64,000 bases of DNA from SIG220 sp045615545 (GCA_045615545.1 JAZLFA010000067.1:1-64000), one strand, 5' to 3'. Numbered from the stretch's first letter, positions 33,851 to 43,400 are shown. A program made the numbers and translations. Notes: generated from the sequence alone by a model not told the origin.

Positions 33851-34513
33851 ATGAAAAAAGTTGTCGTTGCAATTGATGGTCCAGCTGCTGCTGGAAAAAG
33901 CACAATCGCTAAAAAGGTTGCGCTTATTAAGGGTTATACTTACATTGATACAGGCGCAATGTACCGTGCTTTTACTTGGTATTGCTTAAATAAAGGTGTT
34001 GATTGCCAAAATGAAAAAGCATGTTGCGCTTTAATCCCAGAAGTAAAAATTGAATTAAAACCTGATAATGTAGTGTTATGTAACAACATTGATGTCACTT
34101 CTTCTATCAGACAAACAGATGTTTCTGGAAATGTATCCTATATAGCGAGCTATAAAGATATTAGGTTGGCATTAGTGGACTTACAACGTCAAATGGCAAA
34201 AAATACTTCAGTAATCATGGACGGAAGAGATATTGGTACTTATGTTTTGCCTGATGCTGATGTAAAGATTTTTCAAATCGCTAATGTTGAAACTAGAGCA
34301 CGACGTAGATTTATTGAAAATCAAGAAAAGGGCATTGTCTGCACATACGAAGACATTGTTAAAGATGTAGAAAAGCGTGATTATATTGATTCGCATCGTG
34401 ATTTTGCTCCTTTAAGAAAAGCAAATGACGCAATTGAATTAGATACTTCTAATTTAACAATCGATGAGGTTGTTGAAAAGGTAATTGAGATTATTGATGA
34501 CATGGTAAAATAA
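33851..34513 (+). CDS. cmk: Cytidylate kinase
   Basis: 220 residues from ATG 33851 (AGGTGA 6 nt upstream; GTG 33842 is less likely). Walker A DGPAAAGKST, YIDTGAMYRA, MDGRDIGTYVLPDAD, CMP-binding DSHRDFAPL. Phosphorylates CMP/dCMP. First of a cmk-der-gpsA-hup block that matches B. subtilis order. Confidence 0.95.
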   Translation: MKKVVVAIDGPAAAGKSTIAKKVALIKGYTYIDTGAMYRAFTWYCLNKGVDCQNEKACCALIPEVKIELKPDNVVLCNNIDVTSSIRQTDVSGNVSYIASYKDIRLALVDLQRQMAKNTSVIMDGRDIGTYVLPDADVKIFQIANVETRARRRFIENQEKGIVCTYEDIVKDVEKRDYIDSHRDFAPLRKANDAIELDTSNLTIDEVVEKVIEIIDDMVK

Positions 34514-34514
34514 A

Positions 34515-35834
34515 ATGGCAAATCCTATTGTAGCAGTTGTTGGATCACCTAACGTTGGAAAATCAACGATTTTTAATCGTTTAATTGGTGATCGTCATGC
34601 GATTGTGGATGATGAAGCTGGTATTACTAGAGATAGATTATATGGTGTTGTTTCGTGGCTAAATCATAAATTCACTATTGTTGATACAGGTGGAATTGAA
34701 ATGGCCAATAGACCATTCCAAGAACAGATTCGTATGCAAGCAAATATTGCTATCGAGGAAGCGGATTTAATCGTATTTGTTTGTGATGGTCAAGTTGGAG
34801 TTACTAGTGACGATATGATGGTTGCGCGCATTTTGCGTAAAGTGAATAAACCAATAATTTTAGCCATCAATAAAATTGATGAAGGCATTCACGCTGGCGA
34901 TGTAAATGACTTTTATTCGCTTGGACTAGGTGAGCCACTTCCTATTAGTGGTGCACATGGTGTTGGTATAGGTGATTTGTTGAATAAAATAACAAATGAA
35001 CTTCCAGAATGGGAAGACGAAGTTGATGAAGAAGTGATTACTTTTTCTCTTATTGGTAGACCGAATGTCGGAAAATCTTCCTTAGCAAACGCTCTTTTGA
35101 ATGAAGAGAGAGTAATAGTGTCGAATATTTCAGGTACTACAAGAGATTCAATTGATACACCTTTCACAAAAGATGGTCAAAAATATGTTGTCATAGATAC
35201 AGCAGGTTTAAAGAAAAAAGGAAAAATCTACGAAGCGATAGATAAGTATTCTGCTATTCGGGCACTAAAGGCAATTGAACGCAGTGAAATTGTATGCTTA
35301 GTAATTGATGGAATTGAAGGAATAACTGACCAAGATAAGCATGTTATTAGCTATGCTATTGATTTACATAAAGCTATTATTATCGTTGTTAATAAATGGG
35401 ATGGTATTGATAAATCAACTAATACCATGAGTGATATATCTAAGATTATTCGTCAAGAATATAAATTCTTAGACTATGCCCCTATCGTTTTTGTCTCAGC
35501 ATTAAAGAAACAAAGATTAGATACTTTATTTGATACATTAAAAAATGTACATGCAGCATATCATACTCATATTAAGACTTCAGTTTTAAATGAAATGTTG
35601 CAAGATGCACAAGTTCTTAATCAAGCCCCTGATTTTAATGGTGGAAGAATTAAAATTTATTATGGATCACAAGTTACAAGTGCTCCACCTACTATTGTGT
35701 TATTTGTTAATAACCCTGAATTCATGCATTTCTCTTACGAGAGATATATTGATAATAGACTAAGAGAGACATTTAATTTTGATGGAACTCCAGTTCATTT
35801 AATTTTAAGAGCGAGGAAACAAAACAATGAGTAA
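34515..35834 (+). CDS. der: Ribosome-assembly GTPase Der (EngA)
   Basis: 439 residues. Two tandem G domains, GSPNVGKST (about 9) and GRPNVGKSS (about 180), with DTGG/DTAG, NKID and NKWD motifs, and a C-terminal KH-like domain. Needed for 50S maturation. Overlaps gpsA by 8 bp. Confidence 0.96.
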   Translation: MANPIVAVVGSPNVGKSTIFNRLIGDRHAIVDDEAGITRDRLYGVVSWLNHKFTIVDTGGIEMANRPFQEQIRMQANIAIEEADLIVFVCDGQVGVTSDDMMVARILRKVNKPIILAINKIDEGIHAGDVNDFYSLGLGEPLPISGAHGVGIGDLLNKITNELPEWEDEVDEEVITFSLIGRPNVGKSSLANALLNEERVIVSNISGTTRDSIDTPFTKDGQKYVVIDTAGLKKKGKIYEAIDKYSAIRALKAIERSEIVCLVIDGIEGITDQDKHVISYAIDLHKAIIIVVNKWDGIDKSTNTMSDISKIIRQEYKFLDYAPIVFVSALKKQRLDTLFDTLKNVHAAYHTHIKTSVLNEMLQDAQVLNQAPDFNGGRIKIYYGSQVTSAPPTIVLFVNNPEFMHFSYERYIDNRLRETFNFDGTPVHLILRARKQNNE

Positions 35835-36834
35835 AATAGCGATTATTGGTTCCGGTACATGGGGAACAGCATTAGCCCAAACACTTAATGATAACGGACA
35901 CGATGTTTATTTATTTGGTAATAAACAAGAACAAATCGATGATATTAACATCAATCATAAAAATAGCTTCTATTTTGGTGATGATATAATCCTAGATTCT
36001 AAATTAAAGGCATCTACTTCTCTAGAAGAGGTAGTTAAAGGGCGTGATATTATTTTGCTAAGTGTACCAACTGCCGCTATGAGAAGTGTACTAAATCAAC
36101 TAGTTCCATTATTAGATAAAAAAGTGATTTTAATTAATACTGCCAAAGGTTTTGATTTAGATAAAAATTTAAGAATCTCAGAATGCATTAAAGAAGTGGT
36201 TCCAGAAGAATTACGTTATCCAATTGTTTCTTTAATTGGGCCAAGTCATGCAGAAGAAGTTATTGTGCGTGACTTAACATGTGTTTGTGCGGTATGTGAA
36301 GATGAAGACATTGCAATGAAAGTTGCTAAACTATTCTCTAATGAGTATTTCCGCGTTTACACCAATAATGATGTTGTTGGCAGTGAAATAGGCGTCGCAA
36401 TGAAAAACGCAATTGCTATTGCTAGTGGTATTCTTGAAGGCCTTAATTATGGAGATAATGCTAGAGCTGCTTTATGTACAAGAGGCTTGGCTGAAATTGT
36501 TAGATATGGTGTGGCTAATGGCGCTGATCCAAAAACATATTTAGGACTTGCTGGAATTGGTGATTTAGTTGTCACTTGTTACTCATTCCATTCACGTAAC
36601 TTTAGTGCTGGATTAGAAATAGGAAAAGCGGATTCTGCCCTAGATTTTCTTAAAAATAACATAAAAACCGTCGAAGGAATCAGAACAATAAAAGTCATTT
36701 ATGAGAATGCAAAAAAACTTAATTTAGATTTACCTATTATTAAAGCTTTATACGAAATTTTATACGAAGAAAAAAATCCTAGTGTAATTATTAAACAGTT
36801 AATGAATCGTCCACTAAAAACTGAACTTTTATAG
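35827..36834 (+). CDS. gpsA: Glycerol-3-phosphate dehydrogenase [NAD(P)+]
   Basis: 335 residues. GSGTWGTALA, GPSHAEEV, VAMKNAIAIASGI (catalytic Lys), GLAGIGDLVVTC. Makes sn-glycerol 3-phosphate for phospholipids, supplying PgsA (41,198). Confidence 0.96.
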   Translation: MSKIAIIGSGTWGTALAQTLNDNGHDVYLFGNKQEQIDDININHKNSFYFGDDIILDSKLKASTSLEEVVKGRDIILLSVPTAAMRSVLNQLVPLLDKKVILINTAKGFDLDKNLRISECIKEVVPEELRYPIVSLIGPSHAEEVIVRDLTCVCAVCEDEDIAMKVAKLFSNEYFRVYTNNDVVGSEIGVAMKNAIAIASGILEGLNYGDNARAALCTRGLAEIVRYGVANGADPKTYLGLAGIGDLVVTCYSFHSRNFSAGLEIGKADSALDFLKNNIKTVEGIRTIKVIYENAKKLNLDLPIIKALYEILYEEKNPSVIIKQLMNRPLKTELL

Positions 36835-36846
36835 GAGGCTCAAGAC

Positions 36847-37125
36847 ATGGACAAATTAAATAAAAACGAACTTATCGAGATTGTAGCAGAAAAGGCATTT
36901 TTGTCTAAACGCGACGCAAGAGAAGCCCTTGATGTAGCGTTTGACGAAATTCAAAAAGCCCTTCTTGATAATCGTGAAGTTAACATTACTAACTTCGGTT
37001 CATTCGTACCAATTACTCGTCAAGCTAGAATTGGCACCGATCCAAAAACGCATCAAAAGATTCAACTTAAGGAAAAGAAGTCAGTTGCGTTTAGAGCTTG
37101 TAAAACATTTAAAGAAAAACTTTAA
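36847..37125 (+). CDS. hup: HU family DNA-binding protein
   Basis: 92 residues, family length. NKNELIEIVAEKAFLSKRDA, ITNFGSFVPI, then a DNA-binding arm with GTDPKTHQKIQL in place of the usual RNPxTG. AGGAGG precedes the start. Ends 2 bp before the next gene. Confidence 0.94.
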   Translation: MDKLNKNELIEIVAEKAFLSKRDAREALDVAFDEIQKALLDNREVNITNFGSFVPITRQARIGTDPKTHQKIQLKEKKSVAFRACKTFKEKL

Positions 37126-37127
37126 TC

Positions 37128-37805
37128 ATGAGAGAAAAATTAGAAGCGTACTTACGTTTATCGAAAGTTTTTTCGACTCACCAATTTCATTTATATCTGG
37201 TTGGTGGGTGTGTTCGTGATACTCTTTTAAAAAAAGAATTTACGGATGTTGATTTAGCTACTGATGCAACACCTGAGGAAATTAGTAAATTTTTCCCTGA
37301 TGTTGACCTTACTTTTAGTAAGTATGGATCTACTCGTTTAATTTTCGATGAACAAAAATTTGAAATAACAACATTAAGAATTGAAAAAGGGTATGGTGAT
37401 TCAAGGCATCCAACTTCAATCAAGTTTACAAAAGATCTTAAAAAAGATGTTGTTAGAAGAGATTTTACAATCAACGGTTTATATTTTGATGATCGTTTTA
37501 TATTGTATGATTACGTAAAAGGTCAAAAAGATATTGAAAAACACTTAATAAGAGCGATAGGAAAACCAACAAAACGATTTATTGAAGATCCTTTAAGGAT
37601 TATTAGAGCGGTTCGTTTTGCGTTAACGCTTGATTTTGAAATTGAGAATAAAACTTCGAAAGCAATGATTAAATGCGCTCCCTTATTAATAAAACTTAAA
37701 CCAGAAAAGATTAAAGAAGAAGTTAGTAAAATCACATGTGATGACATTACTAAGCGTCAGGCAATGTTTGATAAATATAATATTTCTCAATTTATTAATA
37801 TGTGA
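37128..37805 (+). CDS. CCA tRNA nucleotidyltransferase-like protein (short, head and neck only)
   Basis: 225 residues versus ~390-410 for full class II CCA enzymes. The nucleotidyltransferase head is intact: VGGCVRDTLL, TDVDLATDA (metal Asp pair), RRDFTINGLYFD, EDPLRIIRAVRFA. The body and tail domains are missing and the frame ends cleanly in TGA. Either a minimal enzyme or a truncated one; the following DNA belongs to dnaD, with no leftover C-terminal part. Confidence 0.8.
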   Translation: MREKLEAYLRLSKVFSTHQFHLYLVGGCVRDTLLKKEFTDVDLATDATPEEISKFFPDVDLTFSKYGSTRLIFDEQKFEITTLRIEKGYGDSRHPTSIKFTKDLKKDVVRRDFTINGLYFDDRFILYDYVKGQKDIEKHLIRAIGKPTKRFIEDPLRIIRAVRFALTLDFEIENKTSKAMIKCAPLLIKLKPEKIKEEVSKITCDDITKRQAMFDKYNISQFINM

Positions 37806-37811
37806 TAGAAT
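37803..37811 (+). promoter_or_regulatory. Extended -10 promoter of dnaD-nth
   Basis: TGATAGAAT, overlapping the stop codon of the preceding gene. The start ATG 37822 is 10 nt after the box, so the leader would be only a few nt. The same TGATAGAAT motif precedes smpB. Confidence 0.45.
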
Positions 37812-37821
37812 AGGCAACACT

Positions 37822-38466
37822 ATGGTAAGCGAAGCAATAGATTTTAGATATCTCTTATTAGAGAATTATAAAAAATTAAAAATAAGTGAGAATGAACTTG
37901 TTACTATTTTAATGATTGATCATCTTATTGGTGAAGGTAATCCTTTTGTGACATCTGATTTATTGTCTCTTAAGATGAGTCTTGATGTTCGTGAAATAGA
38001 TAAAATCTTAGCCTCTTTACTTAAAAAGAAAATGCTCGAGTTTGTTACTAAAGGCAAAAAGACATACACAACTTTAGAACCATTAAAGCAAAAACTTTAC
38101 CAAGAATTCCAACTATTTCTTTCCAAAGAAAGCGAACAAAATACTTCCCGACGTGTTAAAGAAGAATTAGAAAATATTTATGCCTCTTTTGAAAAGCTTC
38201 TTGGAAGAACTTTATCACCTGTTGAAATTTCAAAAATACGCGAATGGGTATCCTATGGATATAGTGATGAAATGATAATTAACGCTCTTAAAGACGCTCT
38301 TAATAGTGGTAAAAAGAGTTTAAGGTCTGTTGATAAGATTCTTTTGAACTATCAAATGAAAGAAGATATTCAAAGCGACGGACGCACAACATTAAATTCT
38401 GAATGGGATAAAAATCTTGAAGAGACAATCAAGATTGCAAAAACTCCTTGGTTAGATGAAGAATAA
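37822..38466 (+). CDS. dnaD: DnaD-family replication protein
   Basis: 214 residues from ATG 37822. N-terminal winged-helix region (about 1-95, FRYLLLENYKKL, LKKKMLE) and a C-terminal DnaB_2/DnaD domain with YASFEKLLGRTLSPVEISKI, WVSYGYSDEMI and the YxxxI-type end (DKILLNYQ). Primosome component that helps load the helicase. Overlaps nth by 11 bp, as in B. subtilis dnaD-nth. Confidence 0.9.
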   Translation: MVSEAIDFRYLLLENYKKLKISENELVTILMIDHLIGEGNPFVTSDLLSLKMSLDVREIDKILASLLKKKMLEFVTKGKKTYTTLEPLKQKLYQEFQLFLSKESEQNTSRRVKEELENIYASFEKLLGRTLSPVEISKIREWVSYGYSDEMIINALKDALNSGKKSLRSVDKILLNYQMKEDIQSDGRTTLNSEWDKNLEETIKIAKTPWLDEE

Positions 38467-39079
38467 TATTGCTATTATTTGTGAATATTTAGATGAGCTC
38501 CTTCCAAATGTTGGTTGTGAGCTTATTTATTCTAATGATTATGAACTTTTGTTAGCGGTTATGCTTTCTGCTCAAACAACTGATAAAGCGGTGAATGGAG
38601 TGACCAGTATTTTGTTTTCAAAATATAAAACTCTCAATGAACTTGATAATGCATCTTTTGAAGAAGTAGAGGCAATCATCCATCCATTAGGTTTATCAAA
38701 AAATAAAGCAAAAAATCTTAAGGCAATTGTACACGAACTACTTATTAAGTTTAATGGTGTAGTCCCAAATAACCGGATAGATTTAATGAGCTTACCAGGT
38801 GTTGGTCATAAGACTGCTGGCGTAGTTTTAGCAGAATATTTTAAGAAACCAGAATTCCCAGTTGATACACATGTAGCTAGAATATCTAAAAGATTAAAAC
38901 TCGCGAAAGAAAACGATGAACCAATTGAGATTGAAAATAAGTTAAAAAAAGCTTTTCCAGAAACATCTTGGATAAAGCTCCATCATCAGTTTATTCACTT
39001 TGGCAGATATTATTGTTTAGCTAAATCTCCAAAGTGTAAATCTTGCAAATTAGTAGGGATTTGTAAGGAAAATCGTTAA
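38456..39079 (+). CDS. nth: Endonuclease III
   Basis: 207 residues. Helix-hairpin-helix LPGVGHKTAGVV with catalytic Lys, catalytic Asp in PVDTHVARI, and a C-terminal [4Fe-4S] set CLAKSPKCKSCKLVGIC. Removes oxidised pyrimidines. Converges on recU; the two stop codons overlap on TTAA (39076-39079). Confidence 0.96.
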   Translation: MKNNIAIICEYLDELLPNVGCELIYSNDYELLLAVMLSAQTTDKAVNGVTSILFSKYKTLNELDNASFEEVEAIIHPLGLSKNKAKNLKAIVHELLIKFNGVVPNNRIDLMSLPGVGHKTAGVVLAEYFKKPEFPVDTHVARISKRLKLAKENDEPIEIENKLKKAFPETSWIKLHHQFIHFGRYYCLAKSPKCKSCKLVGICKENR

Positions 39080-39666
39080 TTTTTGAAGTATTTTTCGTTA
39101 ATTGCGTCAATATAATATAACCTAGGAAGAAGGCCTTGTTTAATTAGCACGCCTTCTTTTTTAATTACATCATAAGGAATGCTTTTTCTTGCCCCGTTTT
39201 TATAATAATCAATAACATAACTCGCATCTAATAAGTAGACTTCAGCGTAGGCTTCAAATTCAATCACAAAGAATGCGATTCCTCCATGGTGGAGTACTCC
39301 TTCAAGATGTTCGATTTGATGCGCTGAAATATTCGCTAACGGAAAAGAAGTTTTTGATTTAGTATTCTTTGCTTCAAAATCAATATATCTTCCTTTATAT
39401 ACTCCGTTATAGTCGGTGGTAGATTGTTTTTCAAAATAGGCGTTAGTGATAATTGCGCCTCTTGAATAATCAACTTTCACTACATTGATTGGTGTCGGCC
39501 TTTTGGTGACTAAACATATCCCTTTTTCTTTATAATATTCATTTGAAAGATTAATATCTTCCTCGAGGTTCATTCCTCTATTGCCCGCTGTTAAAATGGC
39601 TTTGCCAGCTTTTTTATTATTTTTTTTCTCTTCTTGTTTATATTCTTGTCCGTTAGGATATTTCAT
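39076..39666 (-). CDS. recU: Holliday junction resolvase RecU
   Basis: 196 residues. GNRGMNLEEDINLSN, KRPTPINVVKVDY, the nuclease core DFEAKNTKSKTSFPL (D, E and K), HQIEHLEGVLHHGG. Resolves Holliday junctions during recombination. Start overlaps the upstream exonuclease stop by 1 bp. Its position beside gpsB-rnpB matches B. subtilis. Confidence 0.95.
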   Translation of the reverse strand: MKYPNGQEYKQEEKKNNKKAGKAILTAGNRGMNLEEDINLSNEYYKEKGICLVTKRPTPINVVKVDYSRGAIITNAYFEKQSTTDYNGVYKGRYIDFEAKNTKSKTSFPLANISAHQIEHLEGVLHHGGIAFFVIEFEAYAEVYLLDASYVIDYYKNGARKSIPYDVIKKEGVLIKQGLLPRLYYIDAINEKYFKN

Positions 39667-40391
39667 CAGTCTAAATACTTTCTTGCGTTATATGAAAATT
39701 CATTTGCTGTAACGTCTTCTCCATTAGCAAGTTTCTTTACTGCTGCTTGTATAGGCGCAGGCAAATGATTTGTTCTAGATAATGTTTTTAAATAATCTTC
39801 TAAAACAATTGCTTTATTATCTAAGAATGCTTGGTATAAATGAGCTAAGTTAATAGCGTCGACTTCTGGATCGTGAGCATTTCCAGCTTCTTGAAGATTG
39901 AAGTGTTTAATATAGTTAACAAGTGAATATGGATTGTTTCCCTCATCTTTTATAAATTCAGATATAAATGAAAGATAATCCACATAGTTTTTTTGCATTT
40001 GTGAAACAATTTCTCTTGGAGTATCTAGGTTATATGATAGTGAAGAAGAAAGAATCTTCATATCATGATTACCAAAGGTAATAAATGAAGCTTTTTTAAA
40101 AGAAATCCCACAATATTTTTTAAATGCAAATAGAGCTTGAGCAAAACTGACTCCTTCTTTTTGAAGTTTATCATCAGTAATACCAGTTAGATTTGTTACT
40201 ACTTTTCCCACTCTATTTTTTGATTTAACAAGTAATTTAAAAGGTTCTTTGTATTTTTTAATATTTCCGTTTTTATCAATTATTGTTAGGACCGCACCTA
40301 TTGCAATCATTTCATGTGAAAACTGTGTTCCTTCAAAATCCATGAACACTAAACATTTATGGCCTTTAAATTGATTGAGCATTTTTTTCAT
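39666..40391 (-). CDS. DnaQ-like DEDDh 3'-5' exonuclease
   Basis: 241 residues. Exo I FMDFEGTQF (D, E), Exo II FGNHDMKIL, Exo III NAHDPEVDAINLAHLY (His and Asp), so all DEDDh residues are present. Translationally coupled to recU, which suggests a role in DNA repair; an RNase role is possible. An extended -10 (TGTTATAAT, minus strand) lies 12 nt before the start, so the leader is very short. Confidence 0.87.
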   Translation of the reverse strand: MKKMLNQFKGHKCLVFMDFEGTQFSHEMIAIGAVLTIIDKNGNIKKYKEPFKLLVKSKNRVGKVVTNLTGITDDKLQKEGVSFAQALFAFKKYCGISFKKASFITFGNHDMKILSSSLSYNLDTPREIVSQMQKNYVDYLSFISEFIKDEGNNPYSLVNYIKHFNLQEAGNAHDPEVDAINLAHLYQAFLDNKAIVLEDYLKTLSRTNHLPAPIQAAVKKLANGEDVTANEFSYNARKYLD

Positions 40392-40467
40392 ACAAACGTG
40401 TAAATTATAACATTATTGGCTCTTTTTTCAATGAAAAAAGATTGAAATAAACGAACTGTTATTATAT

Positions 40468-40473
40468 TATAAT
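40468..40473 (+). promoter_or_regulatory. -10 box of gpsB
   Basis: TATAAT, ending 9 nt before ATG 40483. TTGAAA at 40442-40447 would need a 20-bp spacer. The region between the divergent exonuclease and gpsB genes (40392-40482) holds both promoters. Confidence 0.5.
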
Positions 40474-40482
40474 GAGCAGGTT

Positions 40483-40845
40483 ATGGAAGTAAAATTATTA
40501 TTAACTAGCAGAGAAATTTTAGAAAAGGAATTTAGAGCGGTTCCTCGTGGATACGACGCTTTAGAAGTTGATCAATTTCTTGATAAAGTTTTATCTGATT
40601 ATCATAAAATTGAGGAAAACTCTCTAGTTGATAGAAAAGAGATTGATTCTTTGAAAGCCGAAATTGCTTCATTGAAGGTCGAGAAACATGATCTTGAAAT
40701 TGAATTAGGCAAATTTAAGTCAAGAGTTTCTAACATTAGAGAAACCGACAATGTTAATACTTCCAATATTGAACTCATTAAAAAGATTAATAGGTACGAA
40801 AAGTTTCTATATAATCATGGGTTTCAACCTGAAAACATTAAATAA
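40483..40845 (+). CDS. gpsB: DivIVA-domain cell division protein GpsB
   Basis: 120 residues. DivIVA lipid-binding motif ILEKEFRAVPRGYDALEVDQFLDKVL, coiled coil to about residue 85, and a short C-terminal domain. Small size and position next to rnpB and recU identify GpsB rather than DivIVA. Regulates cell wall synthesis at the septum. rnpB follows immediately. Confidence 0.9.
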   Translation: MEVKLLLTSREILEKEFRAVPRGYDALEVDQFLDKVLSDYHKIEENSLVDRKEIDSLKAEIASLKVEKHDLEIELGKFKSRVSNIRETDNVNTSNIELIKKINRYEKFLYNHGFQPENIK

Positions 40846-40846
40846 C

Positions 40847-41177
40847 ATTCGATCTGGATAATTGCTGACGTAGTCAGAGGAAAGTCCATGCTCGCACAGG
40901 CTGCGATGCCTGTAGTGATTGCGCTAGCGGAAAAGATAACGCTAGGTATGTAGGAGTGCATAACGGCGACAGATAACCTAAGGGCAACTATGGTTAGAAG
41001 TCTGAAAGTGCCACAGTGACGTAGTTTATTGGAAACAATAAAGTGGAACGCGGTAAACCCCACAAGCGAGAAACCCAAATTTGGTAGGGGAGGTCAAAAG
41101 CGAGAATTGAATCGCTAAGGCAAGCATTGCTTAGATAAATAATTATCCACGACAAAACATGGCTTACAGGATCGAAT
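40847..41177 (+). ncRNA. rnpB: RNase P RNA (class B)
   Basis: Closing stem P1 ATTCGATC (40847-40854) / GATCGAAT (41170-41177). Universally conserved segments in order: GAGGAAAGTCCATGCTCGC, ACGGCGACAGATAA, AGGGCAACTATGG, GTGGAACGCGGTAAACCCCAC, GCTTACAGGATC. About 331 nt. It cleaves tRNA 5' leaders together with RnpA. Immediately after gpsB as in B. subtilis. Confidence 0.95.
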
Positions 41178-41197
41178 ACTCACTATAAGGAGAAAAT

Positions 41198-41851
41198 ATG
41201 AATCTTCCAACAAAAATTACATTTTCAAGAATTATCGCAATAGCGATGATGGTTATTGCTTTATTTGCACTATACTGTGTAAAGATAGCCAACCCATCAT
41301 TTCAAACCTTTGTTTTAGGCAATAGTGGTATCAACGTTGTATTTCTTGTTCTATGTATTTTCTTTTTAATTGCAAGTTACACAGATCATCTTGATGGACA
41401 CTTAGCAAGAAAAAATAATCAAGTCACAGCGCTTGGTAAATTTTTAGATCCTGTTGCTGATAAATTACTTATTAACACAATGGTTATTTTCTTAGCTGCT
41501 CCAAGTGTTTTTGCAAGTTATATTCCTGATGCAAATACAGTCGCAAAATTTTCGGTTTGGTGCGCAATTATCTTGGTTGCAAGAGACATAGTTGTTGATG
41601 CGTTAAGATTTATTGCTGCTGAAAAAGGAGTGGTTATTGCAGCGAATATCTTTGGCAAAATGAAGACGGTTTTAGAAATGGTGGCCATTGTTTTGGTCTT
41701 ATTAAATGGTTGGCCATTTTATTATTTTGATAAAGATTGGCCAGTAAGAATTGTTGATATTTTCGTATATTTAGCAACATTTGTTAGCTTGCTTAGCGGA
41801 ATTATTTACGTCGTTCAAAATCGTAAAGTTTTTATTGAAGAAAAGAAATAA
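41198..41851 (+). CDS. pgsA: CDP-diacylglycerol-glycerol-3-phosphate 3-phosphatidyltransferase
   Basis: 217 residues, about 5-6 membrane helices. CDP-alcohol phosphotransferase motif DHLDGHLARKNN...GKFLDPVADK with all required Asp residues. Commits CDP-DAG to phosphatidylglycerol. AAGGAG precedes the start. First gene of a pgsA-cinA-recA run. Confidence 0.95.
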   Translation: MNLPTKITFSRIIAIAMMVIALFALYCVKIANPSFQTFVLGNSGINVVFLVLCIFFLIASYTDHLDGHLARKNNQVTALGKFLDPVADKLLINTMVIFLAAPSVFASYIPDANTVAKFSVWCAIILVARDIVVDALRFIAAEKGVVIAANIFGKMKTVLEMVAIVLVLLNGWPFYYFDKDWPVRIVDIFVYLATFVSLLSGIIYVVQNRKVFIEEKK

Positions 41852-41853
41852 AT

Positions 41854-42324
41854 ATGACAGCTGTCGAATTACACGAACTTTTTAAAAATAGTGGTAGAAC
41901 TCTTGGTTCAGTTGAGTCATTTACAGGCGGTAAATTTGCTGCTTCAATAACAGCTATTGCTGGTGCTTCAACTTTCTTTAAAGGTGGTATGGTTACTTAT
42001 GCGACAGAAGAAAAAGAAAGATTGCTATCTATTGATCCAAATCGCATTGACGCTTATGGAGTTGTTTCTCAAGAAATCGCCGGAGACATGGCGATGCACG
42101 CAAAGTTCTTACTTAATGTAGATTACTGCATCTCTTTTACTGGTAATGCAGGGCCTAGCGCGATGGAAAATAAACCAGTGGGAGAAATATATATTGGTGT
42201 TAGTGCTTATAACACAACGCAAGTTTTTAAATACCAATTAAATGGAACACGTGATCAAATTATTGATCAAGCACTTGATATTGGCTATCAACATTTAGCA
42301 AAAATGTTAAATTCGTTCAAATAA
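41854..42324 (+). CDS. CinA C-terminal domain protein (nicotinamide-nucleotide amidohydrolase, PncC type)
   Basis: 156 residues, the CinA C-terminal domain alone; the N-terminal molybdopterin-binding-like half of classic CinA is missing. GSVESFTGGKFAASIT, GGMVTYATEEK, SFTGNAGPSAMENKPVG. Deamidates NMN. Placed between pgsA and recA like cinA. Confidence 0.9.
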   Translation: MTAVELHELFKNSGRTLGSVESFTGGKFAASITAIAGASTFFKGGMVTYATEEKERLLSIDPNRIDAYGVVSQEIAGDMAMHAKFLLNVDYCISFTGNAGPSAMENKPVGEIYIGVSAYNTTQVFKYQLNGTRDQIIDQALDIGYQHLAKMLNSFK

Positions 42325-42372
42325 TTTATAAAAAATGAAAATAAATGTGTATTAAATAATAGAGGTGCATTT

Positions 42373-43362
42373 ATGAAAAATGATGAAGAACAAAAACAAT
42401 TACTAGAAACTCTTAAAGAAATTGAAAGAGTGTATGGAAAAGGAGCAGTTATTCGTTTAGGAGATCGTCCTGCAGTTGATGTAGACGTAATTCCAAGTGG
42501 ATCATTACTTCTTGATGAGGCATTAGGTGTAGGTGGTTACCCTAAAGGAAGAATTATCGAAATATTCGGTCCTGAAAGTAGTGGTAAAACCACATTAGCA
42601 TTGCATGCTATTGCTGAATGTCAAAAGGCTGGTGGACAAGCAGCGTTTATTGATGCGGAACATGCAATTGATCCTGTCTATGCTAAAAACTTAGGTGTTA
42701 ACATTGAAGAATTAGTTTTATCACAACCTGATAGTGGTGAACAAGCATTAGAAATTACAGAAATGTTAGCAGGTAGCGGTGCTATTTCACTTATCGTTGT
42801 GGATAGTGTTGCGGCATTAGTGCCACAAGCTGAACTTGATGGTGAAATGGGAGATAATTCTGTTGGTCTACAGGCGCGCTTAATGAGCAAGGCAATGCGT
42901 AAAATCGCTGGCGTGCTTAATAAAAAGGAATGCGCAGTTATCTTTATTAATCAACTTAGAGAAAAAGTTGGTGTTATGTACGGTAATCCTGAAACCACTT
43001 CCGGAGGAAGAGCGTTAAAGTTCTATGCTTCAATTCGAATTGATATTCGTAGAAGTGAAGCGCTTAAAGCTGGCCCTGATATTTATGGAAACACATGTAA
43101 AGTTAAGATTGTTAAAAATAAAGTTGCTGCCCCATTTAAACAATGTGAAATTGATATCATTTATGGTCAAGGCATATCTAAAGAAGGAGAAGTCATTGAT
43201 CGCGCAGTTAGCTTAGGCATTGTTAAAAAGAGTGGTGCTTGGTATGAATATCAAGGTGAAAAGATTGCTCAAGGAAGAGATAGCGCTAAAAAGTTATTAA
43301 AAGAAAATAAAGCATTAATGAGTGAACTACTAAATAAGATAAATAGTGGTGTAATTCAATAA
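42373..43362 (+). CDS. recA: Recombinase RecA
   Basis: 329 residues, close to family length. Walker A GPESSGKTT, VVDSVAALVPQAEL, INQLREKVGVMYGNPETTSGGRALKFY. Ends with a shorter acidic tail than E. coli. GAGGTG lies upstream of the ATG. recX is elsewhere, at 17,770. Confidence 0.97.
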   Translation: MKNDEEQKQLLETLKEIERVYGKGAVIRLGDRPAVDVDVIPSGSLLLDEALGVGGYPKGRIIEIFGPESSGKTTLALHAIAECQKAGGQAAFIDAEHAIDPVYAKNLGVNIEELVLSQPDSGEQALEITEMLAGSGAISLIVVDSVAALVPQAELDGEMGDNSVGLQARLMSKAMRKIAGVLNKKECAVIFINQLREKVGVMYGNPETTSGGRALKFYASIRIDIRRSEALKAGPDIYGNTCKVKIVKNKVAAPFKQCEIDIIYGQGISKEGEVIDRAVSLGIVKKSGAWYEYQGEKIAQGRDSAKKLLKENKALMSELLNKINSGVIQ

Positions 43363-43375
43363 TTCAATGTATAGT

Positions 43376-43400
43376 ACGCGCCCCTGCTGGCGCGTTTTTT
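43376..43400 (+). terminator. Rho-independent terminator of recA
   Basis: CGCGCC (43377-43382) / GGCGCG (43389-43394) with T6, the most GC-rich hairpin in this stretch. Confidence 0.92.
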
